64,000 nucleotides of DNA from an uncultured Lachnospiraceae bacterium (GCA_910584725.1 CAJUBE010000019.1:1-64000), one strand, 5' to 3'; counted from the first letter of the stretch, positions 1-9,639 are shown. A program made the numbers and translations. The notes: generated by a model not told the origin, from the sequence alone.

Positions 1-190
1 GTCGCAGTTAAGCGGCGCTTAAATTTTAGGTAGGGCGTTGGATTTGACGCTTACTAATTATCTGCCATTATCTATATTATTTATATTGCACCTAAGAAAA
101 TAGAGATTCTGTACCCAAATTGAATATTGTATTGCTTGATAAAACATTAAGTAAAAACGAAAAACTCAGAGCTAAATTGGAGATGAAATA
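1..190. other. Left flank upstream of the Wadjet operon
   Basis: This AT-rich leader has no gene that I can recognise. The only notable marks are a 13-bp sequence at 110-122 that recurs inverted at 8306-8318, and a GGAGA ribosome site just before the GTG start of jetA at 191. Several TATA-like stretches exist (about 70-90) but I could not choose a convincing -35/-10 pair. Whatever lies left of position 1 is outside the window. Confidence 0.5.
110..122 (+). repeat. 13-bp inverted repeat, left copy
   Basis: The sequence TGTACCCAAATTG occurs here, and its exact reverse complement occurs at 8306-8318. The two copies bracket the Wadjet operon and the AlbA-type gene. The similarity does not extend beyond 13 bp, so this may be an element boundary or a chance match. 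Confidence 0.35.
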
Positions 191-1618
191 GTGAATTTTT
201 TTGATTACGTAAAAAACGATGCATTTTTTAAGCCGTTAACGTTGAAAAACAAAAGGATATATTATGAGTGTATTCAGATATTAATTGATAAAACAAAAGA
301 ATTGCCGGTATTGTATGAGTCAGATGCAAAAGACTGTCTTATGGATTATTTGAAGAATGCGGGCATAAAAACAGGAAAAAATTTATCAGAAAATACAAGC
401 TTGGATGAAGATGCTGAAAAAGAGGAGGGCGGTACGGAATTGCAGCCGGGAGTTATCATTTTCCTGTTTCGGCAATGCGGATGGTTACTTCCACAGGAAA
501 TAGGCAGAAATGGGGAGTATGTTGTTAATATTTCAATTAGCTGCAGAAGATTTATGGATTTTTTAAGGAAAATGACAGAAAAGACAGGGGAAGGTATGAT
601 GTCAAACCGTATCTTTTCTATGTATGAAATTATGAAATCTGCGTTTGAGGAAGATTCTGTGCGTAGAGAGAGACCATATACCAATATTCTCGTACCGTTA
701 ATTGATAATGAGACAGAATTAAAAAATGAACTGTCAGATTTAAAGGACAGTATTTCTGGTATCATGAAGGCAGTAATTGTTTTTCAGGATATCAATAGTT
801 TTGGACAATTCATAATGAAAGATGAAATGCTGGATCGCTTTTTTAGCGAATATTTTTTTATAAAAAACAATGGATTAATTCCCACACAAATATCGTATAT
901 AAAAGGGAAATTAAGGATTCTCAGGCAAGAAGAGACTTGTGAAAAGATGATAAAGGAATGTTCGGAAAAGCTGCAATTGAGTTATGAAGAAGCGCAAGAG
1001 CGTGTTGAAGGATATTTTGCAGAACTACAATATTTTTTGGGTGTTGAATATGAGGCTAACATGGAATTGATTGATCGTCGTATTAATAATTATTATAATC
1101 TTGCAAATACAAGGATTATGTTGATGGCAAGTAATGGGGTAAGACTGGAAGCCGCAATTAATGATTTTTTAAATACGGTGTCAAAAATGACGGAAGAAGA
1201 ACAGAGTATAGCAATGGGAAAAGTTGCGGATTGTACACGCATCACGAACCAAAAATATGTTGGATACAAGTCTTTTGAAAAGAATAAACGTATAAAAAAT
1301 GAGGGTGAAAACATTGGGCTTGTAACAGCGGAATTATCTGAAGAAGAAAAGCGAAGACAGACAGAAAATTTGTTTCATAGTTCTCCGAATAGATATTCTG
1401 TTGACCGGGTGAGCGCATTTCTTGATGTGCAGCTGAGTGGTGAAGATGAAATGAATATCAAAGAAAAGACTATTCAGGAAAAAGAGGAAATATTAATGTA
1501 TGCGGCGGCAATGCTCTATGCTAAGAATGAGGAGTTCCCATATGATATTAAGTTGTCGGAAGGACTTGTAAAAACGGAGATTGCGGATATTACTGATATG
1601 ACAGTAATTAAGAAATAG
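191..1618 (+). CDS. jetA: Wadjet anti-plasmid system protein JetA (kleisin-like subunit)
   Basis: First gene of a tight four-gene operon whose sizes and order (475, 212, about 1107 and 409 aa) match Wadjet systems. In the family, JetA is the kleisin-like subunit that bridges the SMC-like JetC heads; with JetB and JetD it forms a loop-extruding complex that senses and cuts circular plasmid DNA. I see no catalytic motif in JetA itself, and the assignment rests on position, length and the unmistakable JetC and JetD downstream. The protein is charged and rich in helices. GTG start at 191 with GGAGA about 8 bases upstream. The subtype (a JetA of the DUF5716 kind, from memory) needs a profile search. 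Confidence 0.82.
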   Translation: MNFFDYVKNDAFFKPLTLKNKRIYYECIQILIDKTKELPVLYESDAKDCLMDYLKNAGIKTGKNLSENTSLDEDAEKEEGGTELQPGVIIFLFRQCGWLLPQEIGRNGEYVVNISISCRRFMDFLRKMTEKTGEGMMSNRIFSMYEIMKSAFEEDSVRRERPYTNILVPLIDNETELKNELSDLKDSISGIMKAVIVFQDINSFGQFIMKDEMLDRFFSEYFFIKNNGLIPTQISYIKGKLRILRQEETCEKMIKECSEKLQLSYEEAQERVEGYFAELQYFLGVEYEANMELIDRRINNYYNLANTRIMLMASNGVRLEAAINDFLNTVSKMTEEEQSIAMGKVADCTRITNQKYVGYKSFEKNKRIKNEGENIGLVTAELSEEEKRRQTENLFHSSPNRYSVDRVSAFLDVQLSGEDEMNIKEKTIQEKEEILMYAAAMLYAKNEEFPYDIKLSEGLVKTEIADITDMTVIKK

Positions 1619-1631
1619 AAGGAGCCAGTTT

Positions 1632-2270
1632 ATGAATGATTTCAGTTTTATGAAAAAAATGAATGAAGAGGAGGCATATTTATTTAAGAGATGTATCCGT
1701 AAAATGCTTGACTCAACATTTATACTGGCTGATAAAGATGAGAGATTATATGAATTTATATCAGCAGAGTCTAATCAATATGATGTTAATACATATTTGT
1801 CGGCAATTGGGTATAAAGTTGTCGTTGAAGAAAGAATGAAAGTTGCAATGCTGCAGCAAGCGGATGAAGATGTTGAAACGGTTGGACTAAAGAGAATCAA
1901 TTTATATCGGTTTGATGTAAAACAGATAAAGTTATTGATGGTACTCTGGCTTTTGTTTTTGGAGCGAATGGGGTATGCAGATCCGGTACATATAACAGTT
2001 GGCGATATTATTGATAAATGCAAAATTTATCAGATTAATATGAAACCGGCGGATTTTAAAGATTCGTATCGTATATTTAAAAAATTTAGTCTGATAGATT
2101 ATAGTGATGACATAACGACAGAGGAAGGAAAAGTTCGATTGTATCCATCATTGCAGTTTTGTATGGATATTGGACAATTGAAACAGGTAATGGCGGAGTA
2201 TGCTCCGGATGAAGAGGGAGTGGAGACGGAACAGGAGGAATACTTAGAAGGTGAGGATACAGATGAATAA
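1632..2270 (+). CDS. jetB: Wadjet protein JetB (KITE/MukE-like subunit)
   Basis: A 212-aa acidic protein that starts 13 bp after jetA, with a ribosome site (GAAGGAG) just before its ATG. In Wadjet complexes JetB is the winged-helix KITE subunit that binds the kleisin JetA. No motif is diagnostic by eye; the call comes from operon position and size. The C-terminus (about 190-212) is strongly acidic, with repeated EE and ED. Its last codons overlap the start region of jetC, which suggests translational coupling. Confidence 0.78.
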   Translation: MNDFSFMKKMNEEEAYLFKRCIRKMLDSTFILADKDERLYEFISAESNQYDVNTYLSAIGYKVVVEERMKVAMLQQADEDVETVGLKRINLYRFDVKQIKLLMVLWLLFLERMGYADPVHITVGDIIDKCKIYQINMKPADFKDSYRIFKKFSLIDYSDDITTEEGKVRLYPSLQFCMDIGQLKQVMAEYAPDEEGVETEQEEYLEGEDTDE

Positions 2271-5200
2271 AACTGTTTTGCGCAATATACATTTAGTAAA
2301 CTGGTATGGATTTAGTAATAGGACAATTCCTGTTTCAGAGAATCTGACTTTGATTTCTGGTGAAAATGAATGTGGAAAATCAACAATATTAGATGCCATT
2401 AAATATGCATATACAGGTGATACGCAATTTAATAAAGCTACCAGCGGTTATAATACTGGTGTGGGCAAACGAAATTTAGTTTCTTATACGCGATGTCTGG
2501 TGGATGCGAGTGCAGGAATATATGCAAGACCTGCGGATAAGATACCGGTTGTGTATACACACATTGCATTGGAATATTTTGATCAGGTTAATGAGAATCC
2601 GTTTGTGTTGGGAGTAGTAATAGAAACTGCGGTTACGGATATCAGAGGTACGCACTGGTATGCTATAGACGGCAAAACAATTACAGATATTTCATTTGTA
2701 TATGAAGAGGATTCCCTCCTAAAGCCTTATGATGCTTCTGGGTTTCAGAAGAAATATGGCGTACAGATGAAAACGAAAAAAGAAGGCATTACTTTGTTTA
2801 TGCAGATGACGGGGCTTAAACTGCCTTATCAGGAAATTTCTAAATATCAAAGAAAGCTTAGAAATATAATGGCATATAATCCTGCGGCAAAAATTCAGGA
2901 ATTTATAAAGGAATCCGTTTTAGAAGAACATAATGTTAATTTTGATAAATTGAAGGAAGCAAAGAAGAATATAGAGCAGATAAATGGCAGTTTGGAACAG
3001 ATCAATCAAGAGTTGCAGGATTTGGATCTGATATTGGCAGATTATGATGAGCATGACAAAAAGGCTTTACAGTTGAAAATAGATGATATAAAAATTAAAT
3101 ATAAAGAGCTTGTACAGTGCCAGAGAGAGATTCGAGAAGCAGAAGAATTGATTAGGAAAAGCACCATTACAAGTGAGGATTTAGGAAAGAAAATTGATGA
3201 GCAGGATCAGGAAATTAATGATCTGGAAAAAACTTATTCGGAAACAAGAAGAGCGCTTCTTGACCTTGATGTTTCAAAAGCAATAGAGGCTTCTAGGCAA
3301 TTGATAGATATATATGACAAACAGTTGGTTAAATTGAACGACGAAAAAGTAAAATTGGATATTTTTCAGCAGAGAATGCAGGAAATGATGGGCCTTTTAT
3401 CAGAACAGGGAGTAACGGTACAAGATGAGAATACTCTTGGAAGATTGACATCAAAAAGCCTTGAGGTAGCAGAAAAACAGAGATTTATTGATTCCTTGAA
3501 AGAAGAAATACGAGATTGCCGTGACAAATTAATAGAGAAAAATATGCTGTTGAAACAAGAATTAAAAATGGTACAGGACGAATGTGTGATACAGAATGGT
3601 ATTATCGAAAGCTGCAATAAAAACAGGATGGATTATTCAAACGTTCAAGAGCAGGCGGAGCTTATTAAAGAAATAAATCGTGAATTCAAAAAGCAGGGTA
3701 TTAACGAAGAAGCTCATATGGCTTATGAGTATGTGATAGAGTTGAAGGATGAGAATTGGAGAAAGGCAATAGAAGCTTTTTTAGGAATACACCGTTATGC
3801 GGTTGTTGTGTCGAAGGAGACTTTTGATGTGGCAAATTCCGTGCTGGATAGGTCAAGATACCGATATGTTGAATTGGTAAATACAAAACGATTAATGGAA
3901 AAGGAAATGGAATGTGAAGCGGATTCGGTTTTTCATTACCTTACCGTTCAAAATGAGACAGCGGCAAATTATTTTAAATTTTGGTTAGGCAGGATTCGCG
4001 CAGTAGATATTGAAAAGGTACCTGATTATGATAATGCAATGTCTAGGGAAGGAAAACTGAGCCGAAATATGGCTGTAACCTATATTAACACAAGAAAAAT
4101 CAGGAGTTATTGTTTGGGAAGCCAGGCAATAGAGATTAATAAAAGAACGGCGGAAGAAAGGCTGCGTGAGTTGGAAATTCAAGAAAAAGACATACTTTTA
4201 GAACAAAAAAGCCTGCAGAATAAATCAAATTATCTGCTGAATGGTTTGGAGTGTTTTAAAGAGTTTAATTTGAATGCCCATAAGGAGTGGACAGATGTTT
4301 TGGCAGATTTGAATGATGAAAAAGAACATTACAAAGATTTATTAGAGGCGCAGAAGAATAATGCGGAATTTATGGCATTAAATGAACAGGTTACGATACT
4401 TGGAAATCAGTTAGAGAATAAGAAAAATGAGCGCGCAGGTAACATAAGACAAAAGACGATTTTGGAAACGACAATATCAGAGAAAGAAAAATCAATGAAG
4501 GATCTTAGAGCAAAGGAGACGGCGAAACAGGCGGATTTAGATGCGGAAAGAATTGCAAATAATTCTGTTGTAGAAAAAGCAGTAGAGGAATACGACCAGT
4601 ATTTATCTGGAGATAATCAGAATGGCGGTCTTATGGTTCGTGCAACAAAAGAGAGAGTAGACCGCAGGGTACGTGAACTTGAGGGAAATATTAATGGTAA
4701 ACAGCAGGCGTATAATAATCGCAAACAGGAAGTAGATAAATTGCCTGTCGGTTTGGAGTGTGAAGCTGATTATCAGAGAAGAAGAGGTAAAATTTGGATT
4801 GATGACTTGCAGGGCATACAACAAAAACTGAAAGAGCAGACAATTACTTATGAACGAATATTTAAAAGAGAATTTGTTCTCAATATCTATGAAACGGCAA
4901 AGGATGCGAGAAATGAGATAGGGGATATAAATAAGGAATTACGAAAACTTCAGTTCTCCACGAAGTATCAATTTGACGTTAAGATGTTGAATGATAATTC
5001 GGATTATGCAAAAGTTTTGAGATATGCGGAATATTTACAGAAAACAAATAATATGGATGATGGGCAGATGTCGTTTACAAGTTTTATGGGATATGAAAAT
5101 GATGAGGTTGAAACAAGGGAGAAAGAAATCCGCGACATCATTAATAAGATTATTGACCATAACGATATTGCAGAAATAAAGAAATTCGCAGACTATCGGA

Positions 5201-5586
5201 ATTATATGAGTTATGAAATTATTATTAATAATGATGAAGTAAAAGATGGTAAGCTGTCAAAACAAGTGGGATATAACTCTGGCGCAGGAACACAGATACC
5301 ATATACGCTTATTCTTTCAGCAGCATTGTCTATGTTATACAATGTCAGAGTTAATTCGGTACGGCTGATTTTTATTGATGAGCCTTTTGAGAAAATGAGT
5401 GATCATAATATAAAATTGATGCTGGAGTTTTTTAAAAACCAAAATTTTCAAGTGATATTTTGTGCACCGCCTAATAAATTGGAATCAATCGGCAATGAAT
5501 GCGGCGTAATCATTCCTGTTCTTAAGATTAGCAATGACAACATGCAGATAGGAGAAGTTAAGTTTCATGAGCAGTCAAGATTATAG
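2263..5586 (+). CDS. jetC: Wadjet protein JetC, SMC/MukB-like ATPase
   Basis: This is the motor of the Wadjet complex. Walker A is GENECGKST at residues 33-41. Long coiled-coil stretches (about 230-450 and 640-900) flank a globular hinge-like region (about 480-570). Near the C-terminus come an ABC-signature-like SGAGTQ (about 1006) and Walker B with LIFIDEP (D1039-E1040). The length of 1107 aa fits SMC/MukB-like JetC. I chose ATG 2263, because GGTGAGG sits about 6 bases before it; a GTG at 2251 in the same frame would add four residues. The start overlaps the end of jetB by 8 bp, and the gene's end overlaps jetD by 20 bp. Confidence 0.93.
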   Translation: MNKTVLRNIHLVNWYGFSNRTIPVSENLTLISGENECGKSTILDAIKYAYTGDTQFNKATSGYNTGVGKRNLVSYTRCLVDASAGIYARPADKIPVVYTHIALEYFDQVNENPFVLGVVIETAVTDIRGTHWYAIDGKTITDISFVYEEDSLLKPYDASGFQKKYGVQMKTKKEGITLFMQMTGLKLPYQEISKYQRKLRNIMAYNPAAKIQEFIKESVLEEHNVNFDKLKEAKKNIEQINGSLEQINQELQDLDLILADYDEHDKKALQLKIDDIKIKYKELVQCQREIREAEELIRKSTITSEDLGKKIDEQDQEINDLEKTYSETRRALLDLDVSKAIEASRQLIDIYDKQLVKLNDEKVKLDIFQQRMQEMMGLLSEQGVTVQDENTLGRLTSKSLEVAEKQRFIDSLKEEIRDCRDKLIEKNMLLKQELKMVQDECVIQNGIIESCNKNRMDYSNVQEQAELIKEINREFKKQGINEEAHMAYEYVIELKDENWRKAIEAFLGIHRYAVVVSKETFDVANSVLDRSRYRYVELVNTKRLMEKEMECEADSVFHYLTVQNETAANYFKFWLGRIRAVDIEKVPDYDNAMSREGKLSRNMAVTYINTRKIRSYCLGSQAIEINKRTAEERLRELEIQEKDILLEQKSLQNKSNYLLNGLECFKEFNLNAHKEWTDVLADLNDEKEHYKDLLEAQKNNAEFMALNEQVTILGNQLENKKNERAGNIRQKTILETTISEKEKSMKDLRAKETAKQADLDAERIANNSVVEKAVEEYDQYLSGDNQNGGLMVRATKERVDRRVRELEGNINGKQQAYNNRKQEVDKLPVGLECEADYQRRRGKIWIDDLQGIQQKLKEQTITYERIFKREFVLNIYETAKDARNEIGDINKELRKLQFSTKYQFDVKMLNDNSDYAKVLRYAEYLQKTNNMDDGQMSFTSFMGYENDEVETREKEIRDIINKIIDHNDIAEIKKFADYRNYMSYEIIINNDEVKDGKLSKQVGYNSGAGTQIPYTLILSAALSMLYNVRVNSVRLIFIDEPFEKMSDHNIKLMLEFFKNQNFQVIFCAPPNKLESIGNECGVIIPVLKISNDNMQIGEVKFHEQSRL

Positions 5587-6796
5587 AAAGGCAATACTCG
5601 ACAGGCTGTTAACAAAATATAATAACCGGTATGCCAAAAATATTATTACCAATAAAAGAATTATTATAAAACCAACAGAAATATATAAAGAATATGCCAG
5701 AAATAATGCGGATATATCAGAAAAGCAGCGCATCAATGATGCTGTATATGAGTTGTCAAGCAAGGGTTTTATAATCGTTGAGCATTTAAAATTTAGCAAT
5801 GATATAGAAAAAATATATCTTTCAGAGGACAGATTAGGCGTTATATATGAATTTTTAAAAGATGAATATGGTGTGATTCCTCAGAGTACCATTTCAGAGC
5901 GGATGCATGAAATAATAAAAGGGTATATTGGCACAGGGGGGATTGTGCAGAAGTATTGTGAAAGTATTCTTAGGCAAATTGAAGATCCAAGATGTTCATT
6001 GGTTCCGGAAAAAATTGAAACAAATTTGAAAATGTATAGTTTTTTGGAGAAAAACAGGGAGTCTTTATATGTGAGAGAAGTTTCTATGTTAGTGTATGGA
6101 GATTCAAAATGGTTTGAAAATAATAACTATGAAGAGGTTTGCACGTTCATAAGAACGGTAAAAGGAATGATTAGAGAGGAAGGAGAACGAAACGATGCGG
6201 TGCTAAGCCTTTTTAATGTTATTCAGACGGAGCAGGAAATTTTTATAAAAGGTAACTGGAGAATTGAATGGGAACGGTATGTTTTAGATGTATCAAAACT
6301 TCAGGGCGGGATTGCAATCGCCTCTGGCGATGTTCAAAGGATTAAAAAAATTAGTGTTAGTACTGATAATATAATGACGATTGAAAACAAGACGTCCTTT
6401 CAAAGATTGAAGGATAGAAATTCTGCTATGATGTACTTGGGTGGCTTTGCAAACAGACATCAGATCGCGTTTCTTAAAAAAGTGATTTTGGATAATCCCG
6501 ATGTCAAATATTGGCATTTTGGAGATATTGATATCGGTGGGTTTCTGATTCATAAACATTTGTGTCGAGAAACTTCTAAAAAATTTGAATTATACTGTAT
6601 GGGGATAGAGCAGTTATGTGATACGCGTTTTATTCATTGCTTGAGAAAATTAACAGACAATGATATGAATAGACTTGAGACATTAATAGAAGATGCTTCC
6701 TATAGAAAAGTTTTAAACTATATGAAAGAGCGCAATATAAAACTTGAGCAGGAAATAGTAAGTTATTATCTGGAAAAAGGATTTTTTCAGCAGTAA
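5567..6796 (+). CDS. jetD: Wadjet nuclease subunit JetD (Toprim/topoisomerase VI-A-like)
   Basis: In Wadjet systems JetD is the nuclease that cleaves the plasmid once JetABC has extruded it. The C-terminal half carries a Toprim-like set: a glutamate in IENKTSF (E273) and a DxD motif in HFGDIDIGGF (D320, D322). The N-terminal part (about 1-120) looks like winged-helix DNA-binding sequence. The length of 409 aa is normal for the family. ATG 5567 overlaps jetC by 20 bp and has GGAGAAG upstream. Both putative catalytic acids are intact, so the operon appears functional. Confidence 0.9.
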   Translation: MSSQDYRKAILDRLLTKYNNRYAKNIITNKRIIIKPTEIYKEYARNNADISEKQRINDAVYELSSKGFIIVEHLKFSNDIEKIYLSEDRLGVIYEFLKDEYGVIPQSTISERMHEIIKGYIGTGGIVQKYCESILRQIEDPRCSLVPEKIETNLKMYSFLEKNRESLYVREVSMLVYGDSKWFENNNYEEVCTFIRTVKGMIREEGERNDAVLSLFNVIQTEQEIFIKGNWRIEWERYVLDVSKLQGGIAIASGDVQRIKKISVSTDNIMTIENKTSFQRLKDRNSAMMYLGGFANRHQIAFLKKVILDNPDVKYWHFGDIDIGGFLIHKHLCRETSKKFELYCMGIEQLCDTRFIHCLRKLTDNDMNRLETLIEDASYRKVLNYMKERNIKLEQEIVSYYLEKGFFQQ

Positions 6797-6856
6797 GATG
6801 TGACGAGGTGGAAGTTCCAATTCTTGGGATAAGAGTTCAAAGGGAGATTAAACTAT

Positions 6857-8263
6857 ATGGACATCAAAAAACTGATTGGTGAAACTACCGAACATGATAA
6901 AAAACAAGCAGTTGAAAAGAAAAAAATAAAGAATTGGTGTAAGAGTGTCAGTGCATTTGCAAATACAATTGGCGGCTCTTTGATATTTGGCATTTCAGAT
7001 AATGATGAAATTGTGGGTGTTGCAGATATTAAGAGCGATTCAGAGCTCATCAGTCAAAAAATAAAAGAGAGAATAAGCCCGATTCCGGCATTTGATTTGA
7101 TTGACGAAAAGAAATTAATCATAGTGGATGTTGCGGCAGGCAAGGATACGCCTTATTATTATGTCGGAGATGGAATGACGGAAGCATATCTTCGGGTGGG
7201 GAATGAAAGTGTGGTCGAGAATGCAGCAGAGTTAAGAAGGCTCGTCTTGCGTAGCGTAAATGAAACTTATGATTTGCAAAGTTCAGGTTATCAAATTACG
7301 GATTATGCGTTTACAAAGCTGAGAGAGCGTTATAAAAAAGTAACAGGAAAAAGTTTTGTGGATAAAGATTTTGAATCCTATGAACTTGTGGATGCTCATG
7401 GAATATTAACAAATGCGGGAGCACTTTTGGCAGATGAATGTCCTATCAGACATTCCAGAGTGTTTTGTGTGCGTTGGAATGGTGTCAACAAGTCTAATGG
7501 AAAAGGGGAAGCCTATGACAGTGCAGAGTATTCGGGAAGCCTTATTTCTCTGCTAAATGAGAGTGCGGCATTTGTCAGACGAAATATGCGCACAGCATGG
7601 CGCAAACTGCCGGATTCAAGAGAAAATATGCCTGATTATATGGAACGCGGATATTTTGATGCGCTTGTGAATGTTCTTATTCATAGAGATTATTTGGAAC
7701 TTGGAAGCGAGGTTCATGTACATATGTTTGATGATTTCATGGAGATTTATTCGCCGGGTGGCATGGTCGATGGAACATTTATTCAAAACCTAAATCTTGA
7801 ACAAATTCCTTCTAAAAGAAGAAATCCTGTGCTTGCAGATGTATTTGCCCGATTGGATTATATGGAACGAAATGGTAGTGGAATTGGAAAAATTATTGAT
7901 TCCTGCGAATTTGCAGTAAATTATACCAACGAAAAAGCACCGATTTTTTATTCAGACAAATCTCAGTTTAGGGTGACTTTGCCAAACTTGAATTATAGCC
8001 TGCATGAAACGCAGGATGTTGGTGATTTTCAAAGCTTGCATTCTAAAGTTCCAAAGCTCACAAAAAATGCTTTGGAAAAAGCTTTGGAGGATCAGATTAT
8101 TGAGCTTATGGGGAAAAAGCCGTCTGTTACGCAGATAGAAATAGCGAAACACGTTGGCCTTTCAAGAACCAAAATACAAAGTGTAATCAAAGAACTTTTG
8201 GGCAGCGGGCGAATTGAGAGAATAGGCGGTAAACGTTATGGAAAATGGGATGTAAAGGCATAG
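6857..8263 (+). CDS. AlbA-2/Schlafen-type ATP-binding protein with C-terminal winged helix
   Basis: A 468-aa protein with an AlbA_2 (Schlafen-like) domain at about 25-130, recognisable in SVSAFANTIGGSLIFGI and in the YLRVGNES region. A RecG-C-like ATP-binding segment follows (about 265-305, including ALVNVLIHRDY and FMEIYSPGGM). The C-terminal helix-turn-helix (about 410-468) contains VTQIEIAKHVGLSRTKIQSV. Such proteins are usually annotated as transcriptional regulators or putative DNA-binding ATPases. It lies 60 bp after jetD on the same strand, with GGGAG upstream of ATG 6857, so it may be co-transcribed with the Wadjet operon. Whether it regulates or adds to defence is unknown. Confidence 0.8.
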   Translation: MDIKKLIGETTEHDKKQAVEKKKIKNWCKSVSAFANTIGGSLIFGISDNDEIVGVADIKSDSELISQKIKERISPIPAFDLIDEKKLIIVDVAAGKDTPYYYVGDGMTEAYLRVGNESVVENAAELRRLVLRSVNETYDLQSSGYQITDYAFTKLRERYKKVTGKSFVDKDFESYELVDAHGILTNAGALLADECPIRHSRVFCVRWNGVNKSNGKGEAYDSAEYSGSLISLLNESAAFVRRNMRTAWRKLPDSRENMPDYMERGYFDALVNVLIHRDYLELGSEVHVHMFDDFMEIYSPGGMVDGTFIQNLNLEQIPSKRRNPVLADVFARLDYMERNGSGIGKIIDSCEFAVNYTNEKAPIFYSDKSQFRVTLPNLNYSLHETQDVGDFQSLHSKVPKLTKNALEKALEDQIIELMGKKPSVTQIEIAKHVGLSRTKIQSVIKELLGSGRIERIGGKRYGKWDVKA

Positions 8264-8305
8264 GTAGAAAGGATTGCAATTTTTGACAAAATTTTTTCTT
8301 GGGTA

Positions 8306-8318
8306 CAATTTGGGTACA
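8306..8318 (-). repeat. 13-bp inverted repeat, right copy
   Basis: CAATTTGGGTACA here is the exact reverse complement of 110-122. It overlaps a local tandem of GGGTACA (8301-8307 and 8312-8318) just after the AlbA-type gene and before a terminator-like hairpin, a plausible place for the right boundary of an inserted defence cassette. Confidence 0.35.
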
Positions 8319-8347
8319 CCAGTGTTGAAACCAAATAAACAAGCAGC

Positions 8348-8374
8348 AAAACCGTATCAAAATGATGCGGTTTT
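8348..8374 (+). terminator. Stem-loop terminator after the Wadjet/AlbA cassette
   Basis: AAAACCGTATCA (8348-8359) and TGATGCGGTTTT (8363-8374) form a 12-bp stem with one G-U pair, a 3-base loop, and a U-run inside the 3' arm. It lies 85 bp after the AlbA-type gene and could end that transcript in either direction. Confidence 0.6.
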
Positions 8375-8436
8375 GGGAACAAAAGCAATATAAAGCAGGA
8401 CTTGCAGCGAACAGGGAAAAGAGTTCGAGTGATGAA

Positions 8437-8538
8437 ATGGGATTTAAGAACCTGGTATTTTGGGTTAAAAAAGATAACATAAAAGCTAAAAAGTTTTATG
8501 AAGATTGCAAAGAGCTTGATAACCCGGAAGTTATTTAA
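8437..8538 (+). CDS. Possible 33-aa ORF or gene fragment
   Basis: A short frame of 33 aa that starts MGFKNLVFWVKKDNI and ends 9 bp before the P-loop kinase gene. The text VFWVKKDNIKAKKFYED vaguely resembles the start of VOC/glyoxalase-fold proteins, so it may be a remnant of one. No good ribosome site is visible. The rest of 8375-8547 shows nothing I can name. Confidence 0.2.
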   Translation: MGFKNLVFWVKKDNIKAKKFYEDCKELDNPEVI

Positions 8539-8547
8539 GGAGATTTT

Positions 8548-9102
8548 ATGGGAATTATTATATGTGGTTTAAATGGTACGGGAAAGAGTACACTTGGGAA
8601 AACTCTTGCAGAGAAACTACATTTTTATTTTATAGATATTGAAAATTTGTATTTCCCTAAAACAAATCCTAATTATATATATTCTTCTCCACGTACCCGT
8701 GAAGACGTAGCGGAACGTTTGCTCTGTGAGATACGGACACATGAAAACTTTATTCTTGCTTCTGTCAAAGGAGATTATGGGGAAGAGTTATATTCGTTTT
8801 TTCAGTGTGCCATATTGCTTGATGTTCCACGGGATATTAGACTGCAACGAGTGAAAGATCGTTCTTTTCAGAAGTTTGGCAATAGAATGTTACTCGGCGG
8901 GGATTTGTTTGAGCAGGAAGAAAAATTTTTCCGCCTTGTTGAATCCAGAAATGAGGATACCGTTGAAAAATGGGTAAAGTCTTTGAAATGCCCGATTATG
9001 AGAATTGATGGAACAAAGCCTGTTGATGAGAATACGGACTTCATTATAGCACTTATGCAGGATAAAAATTTATTTGTTAAAGAAATGGGAAATAAAAAAT
9101 GA
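8548..9102 (+). CDS. P-loop AAA/adenylate-kinase-like NTPase
   Basis: A 184-aa small nucleoside-kinase-like protein. The Walker A motif GLNGTGKST is at residues 7-15, followed by the helix LGKTLAEKL and the FIDIENLYF strand typical of shikimate/adenylate-kinase-like folds. The substrate cannot be inferred. The ribosome site AAGGAG lies 6-8 bases before ATG 8548. Its end overlaps the next acetyltransferase by 4 bp (ATGA), so the two are translationally coupled. Confidence 0.7.
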   Translation: MGIIICGLNGTGKSTLGKTLAEKLHFYFIDIENLYFPKTNPNYIYSSPRTREDVAERLLCEIRTHENFILASVKGDYGEELYSFFQCAILLDVPRDIRLQRVKDRSFQKFGNRMLLGGDLFEQEEKFFRLVESRNEDTVEKWVKSLKCPIMRIDGTKPVDENTDFIIALMQDKNLFVKEMGNKK

Positions 9103-9611
9103 TTTGTAAAATAAGAAAATGGAAATTATCAGATGCAAGAGATTTGGCAACAGCCCTTTCCAATAAAAAGATACAAGATAATCTTCGGGACGGATTGCCC
9201 TATCCCTATACAGAGCAGGACGGATTAGATTATATTTCTTCTATGATTTCCACAGATGAAAATGAAACTTTTGCTTTTGCTATTACAGTAGATGACAAGG
9301 TGGTGGGGAGCATTGGTGTTTTTCGACAGGAAAATATTCATAGACAGACTGCCGAGTTGGGATATTATGTTGCCGAGAAATACTGGGGTAAAGGTATAAT
9401 GACCGAAGCAGTAACGCAAATTTGCGAATATGTTTTTGAAAAGAGTGATATTATCCGTATTTATGCAGAGCCATTTGCATACAATGCAGCGTCTTGTAGA
9501 GTGCTTGAAAAAGTAGGATTTCAGTATGAAGGCACATTGAGAAGTAATGCTGTGAAGAATGGGGAAGTCATTGATATGAAGATGTATTCTTTATTGAAAA
9601 CGGAAATATAA
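9099..9611 (+). CDS. GNAT N-acetyltransferase (RimJ/RimL-like)
   Basis: A 170-aa GNAT protein. The acetyl-CoA-binding region reads ELGYYVAEKYWGKGIMTEAV (about 90-109), and a RimL-style C-terminus follows with NAASCRVLEKVGFQYEGTLR. It overlaps the upstream kinase by 4 bp. A second, degraded copy of its last 40 or so codons lies 2.8 kb downstream (12424-12545), which shows this neighbourhood has been duplicated or recombined. The substrate (a protein N-terminus or a small amine) is not determinable. Confidence 0.8.
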   Translation: MICKIRKWKLSDARDLATALSNKKIQDNLRDGLPYPYTEQDGLDYISSMISTDENETFAFAITVDDKVVGSIGVFRQENIHRQTAELGYYVAEKYWGKGIMTEAVTQICEYVFEKSDIIRIYAEPFAYNAASCRVLEKVGFQYEGTLRSNAVKNGEVIDMKMYSLLKTEI

Positions 9612-9639
9612 CTTCACATTTATAGTGTAGTGATGGTAG

